Assembly (NCBI GenBank): GCA_029051965.1 | Contig: JAIDJZ010000364.1 | Coordinates: forward strand, 1 to 7,673 | DNA: 7,673 nt | Origin: Paramuribaculum sp. | GTDB taxonomy: Bacteria > Bacteroidota > Bacteroidia > Bacteroidales > Muribaculaceae | Direction: 5' to 3' | Part shown: positions 6,101 through 7,673 of the stretch, piece after piece | Layout: every line of letters starts with the position of its first letter | Position numbering within the stretch: the first letter of the stretch is position 1 | Notes under the pieces: model-generated | What the model saw: the letters and a program-made list of their open reading frames with translations, nothing else | Database searches by the model: none | What the model was told of the DNA's origin: nothing | Made by a program: the position numbers and the translations under genes

Positions 6101-7276
6101 ATGAAAACCAATATAGGCGTATTTTTCGGCGGATGTTCGACAGAACATGAGATTTCCGTCATTTCGGCTTCGCAGGCTATGAGTGCGATCGACCGTTCGG
6201 TCTATGATGTTACTCCGGTCTATATCACCAAGCAGGGTCGCTGGTATACGGGCGAAGCTCTTTTCGATGTTGCCAATTACCGCGATGTTCCGGCGCTGCT
6301 TGAGAAGTGCCGGGAGGTTTACATGGAGCCTGTGCGCGACGATTTCAATCTTTATCTGCGCAAGCGCAAGCATTTCGGAAGCAATATCGTCGGGAAGCTC
6401 GATGTCGCGATTCCGGTGCTGCACGGCTCTTACGGAGAAGACGGTACGTTCGAGGGTATTCTCGATGCGATCGGTATTCCTTATGCGGGCTGCAATGTGC
6501 TCGCTTCGGCCAACGGTATGGATAAGATCACGATGAAGATGATTCTTCAGGCCTGCGATGTTCCGGTTGTTGACTATGTGTGGTTCACCGACAAGCAGTG
6601 GTTCGGCCAGCGCGATGCGCTTATAGAGAAGATCGAGTCGAAGCTCGGCTATCCGGTCATTGTCAAGCCGTCGAACCTGGGTTCGAGCGTAGGCATCGGG
6701 CGTGCGAAGGACCGCGAGCAGCTGATCATGCGGATCAATGATGCCGAACGCTACAGCTCCCGCATCATTGTGGAGCATATGATCGAGAATCTCCACGAGG
6801 TCAACTGTTCGGTGCTCGGCGATTGCGACGAGTATGAGACTTCGGTCTGCGAAGAGCCGATCAAGAGTGGCGAGATTCTCTCTTATGAGGATAAATACAT
6901 GGGCGGAACAAAGGGAGCGAAGGGTATGCAGGCATCCCAGAAACGTATTCCCGCCGATCTGCCGAAGGAAACAAGTGACCGAATCCGTTTTCTTGCGGGC
7001 GAGACATTCCGTGTGCTGTCGTGTCACGGGGTGAGCCGTGTCGATGTGATCATGGATGCTGATAACGGTGAGATCTATGTCAATGAAATCAATACGATCC
7101 CGGGATCGCTCTCTTTCTATCTCTGGGAGGCAACGGGCATTTCGTTTGACAAGCTGATGGACCGTCTTGTGAAACTCGCGCTCAAACGTAAGCGTGAACA
7201 GAGTAAGAAGACGATCAGCTATGACCAGAATATCTTTGCTCTCGGTGGTGGAGTCAAGGGTGGCAAGCTGAAGTAA
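6101..7276 (+). CDS. ddl: D-alanine--D-alanine ligase family ATP-grasp enzyme
   Basis: A 391-residue ATP-grasp ligase, longer than the usual 300-370 of Ddl enzymes, which join two D-alanines with ATP in the cytosol. Seen motifs: GGCSTEHEIS (10-19, Glu15), HGSYGEDGTFEG (108-119), GMDK (139-142), KPSNLGSSVGIG (189-200), SYEDKY (261-266), SRVD (312-315, Arg313), and NEINTIPGS (328-336), whose Glu329 and Asn331 bind magnesium. The Tyr262/Lys265 pair resembles the YxxKY motif of D-Ala-D-Ala ligases rather than the His of VanA-type depsipeptide ligases. After PGS the acceptor loop is about four residues shorter than in E. coli DdlB or VanA before the GISF block, so the usual carboxylate-binding serine has no exact equivalent. 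A basic, glycine-rich tail (about 361-391, ending ALGGGVKGGKLK) is extra. Pairing with a MurF-like ligase suggests the dipeptide is handed to that enzyme. Other D-amino-acid or ester products remain possible. Confidence 0.92.
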   Translation: MKTNIGVFFGGCSTEHEISVISASQAMSAIDRSVYDVTPVYITKQGRWYTGEALFDVANYRDVPALLEKCREVYMEPVRDDFNLYLRKRKHFGSNIVGKLDVAIPVLHGSYGEDGTFEGILDAIGIPYAGCNVLASANGMDKITMKMILQACDVPVVDYVWFTDKQWFGQRDALIEKIESKLGYPVIVKPSNLGSSVGIGRAKDREQLIMRINDAERYSSRIIVEHMIENLHEVNCSVLGDCDEYETSVCEEPIKSGEILSYEDKYMGGTKGAKGMQASQKRIPADLPKETSDRIRFLAGETFRVLSCHGVSRVDVIMDADNGEIYVNEINTIPGSLSFYLWEATGISFDKLMDRLVKLALKRKREQSKKTISYDQNIFALGGGVKGGKLK

Positions 7277-7294
7277 GTCAGTCTTGCTCGGATA

Positions 7295-7345
7295 AAAAAC
7301 AGATGGTGCGCCGAAAACTCAGGGTTCGGCGCACCATCTGTTTTT
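7295..7345. terminator. Bidirectional intrinsic terminator between ddl and the CPBP gene
   Basis: A perfect 21-bp inverted repeat (7295-7315 and 7325-7345; core CAGATGGTGCGCCGAA) encloses a 9-base loop. An A-run on the left arm and a T-run on the right give a U-tract in either direction. It lies 18 bp after the ddl stop and 14 bp after the CPBP stop on the other strand, so it can end both transcripts. Confidence 0.92.
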
Positions 7346-7359
7346 ATGCCTGTGCCGGG

Positions 7360-7673
7360 TCAGTCGGTGCTGATTGTTCGCTGGCGTGTGGCGAACGTTT
7401 TCAGTGCGTAGAGAAAGCCGAGTGCGATAATGGCGCTTGCGGCAGCGATCAGGTAGTTGCCGGCGCCGAATTTTTCGATTTCAGCGATTTCCGAGGCTGG
7501 ATTTCGCGAGGCAGCCCACATTACGGTCGCCGCAAGGGAGTTGTTGAGGCAATGGGCGATTGCGGAGAGCCATACGGATCCGCTCCACCATGTCATGTAG
7601 CCGAACATCGCGCCTAAAATCAGGCGTGGGACGAAGCCGAAAAACTGGAAGTGGATCGCGCTGAAAATAATTG
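7360..7673 (-). CDS. CPBP family intramembrane metalloprotease, C-terminal part
   Basis: The last 103 codons are visible; the gene starts beyond the right edge. Reading in from the edge, IIFSAIHFQFFGFVPRLILG contains the FxxxH motif of CPBP (Abi/Rce1-like) proteases, and SAIAHCLNNSL contains the HxxxN motif; these histidines and the Asn are expected active-site or metal-binding residues. The first motif (EExxxR) would lie in the missing part. Three hydrophobic helices are present in the fragment: around FFGFVPRLILGAMFGYM, around WLSAIAHCLNNSLAATVMW, and a final one before the C-terminus (YLIAAASAIIALGFLYAL), which ends in a short basic tail in the cytosol or periplasm. Family members cleave within membranes (prenyl-protein, signalling or immunity roles); the substrate here is unknown. 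It converges on ddl and is separated by a strong terminator, so it is not part of that operon. Confidence 0.9.
   Translation of the reverse strand, partial: IIFSAIHFQFFGFVPRLILGAMFGYMTWWSGSVWLSAIAHCLNNSLAATVMWAASRNPASEIAEIEKFGAGNYLIAAASAIIALGFLYALKTFATRQRTISTD

Noticed and set aside
4909..6162. Long open frame (417 codons) on the minus strand opposite the MurF-like gene
   Set aside because: It is antisense to a gene with clear Mur ligase motifs, and its product is rich in Arg, His and Ile with no recognisable domain. It is a codon-bias shadow.
6095..7027. 310-codon open frame on the minus strand opposite ddl
   Set aside because: The plus-strand frame carries every ATP-grasp motif. The antisense product is low in recognisable structure and starts inside the ddl coding region.
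6101..7276. Ddl as a VanA-type D-Ala-D-lactate resistance ligase
   Set aside because: The Tyr/Lys SYEDKY motif resembles D-Ala-D-Ala ligases, and no VanH dehydrogenase or VanX dipeptidase lies nearby.
7303..7617. Plus-strand open frame of 104 codons at the right edge
   Set aside because: It begins inside the terminator stem and lies antisense to the CPBP protease, whose FxxxH and HxxxN motifs are clear.

Overview
The window looks like chromosomal DNA from a Bacteroidales bacterium, most likely a gut lineage such as Muribaculaceae; the family-level guess is inference. Three things support the order. Promoter-like sites match the Bacteroidetes -7 consensus TAnnTTTG. Ribosome-binding leaders are A-rich with no Shine-Dalgarno. 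The proteins are of types I associate with Bacteroidales (dCMP deaminase next to an S41 protease, an orphan ECF sigma factor, a CPBP protease). Coding DNA is moderately GC-rich and the spacers are clearly AT-richer.

Layout. Positions 1-995 (minus) hold a dCMP deaminase gene followed by the 5' part of an S41/CtpA-type protease gene that leaves the window at base 1. A 618-base gene-free stretch follows. It carries the deaminase promoter and two adjoining inverted-repeat elements, a full one of about 200 bp and a shortened one of about 90 bp, that end 15 bp before an ECF sigma-factor gene (1614-2123, plus). Convergent to that gene is rmuC (2136-3419, minus). A 244-base divergent spacer with outward promoter-like sites separates rmuC from a plus-strand cluster: an alpha/beta hydrolase (3664-4428), a membrane-anchored MurF-like ligase (4453-6060) and a D-Ala-D-Ala ligase-type ATP-grasp enzyme (6101-7276). 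A perfect 21-bp bidirectional terminator closes the cluster. The C-terminal part of a CPBP membrane protease, on the minus strand, runs off the right end.

The most interesting part is 3664-7276. The ligase has the catalytic core of MurF, but the usual soluble UDP-MurNAc-binding N-terminal domain is replaced by about 170 residues of membrane segments. Its partner Ddl keeps the D-Ala-D-Ala-type Tyr/Lys motif but has a shortened acceptor loop and an unusual glycine-rich tail. Together with the hydrolase they suggest a dedicated second D-Ala-D-Ala (or related dipeptide) synthesis and ligation route acting at the membrane, separate from the dcw-cluster MurF and housekeeping Ddl. That function is inference; only the gene order and motifs are seen directly.
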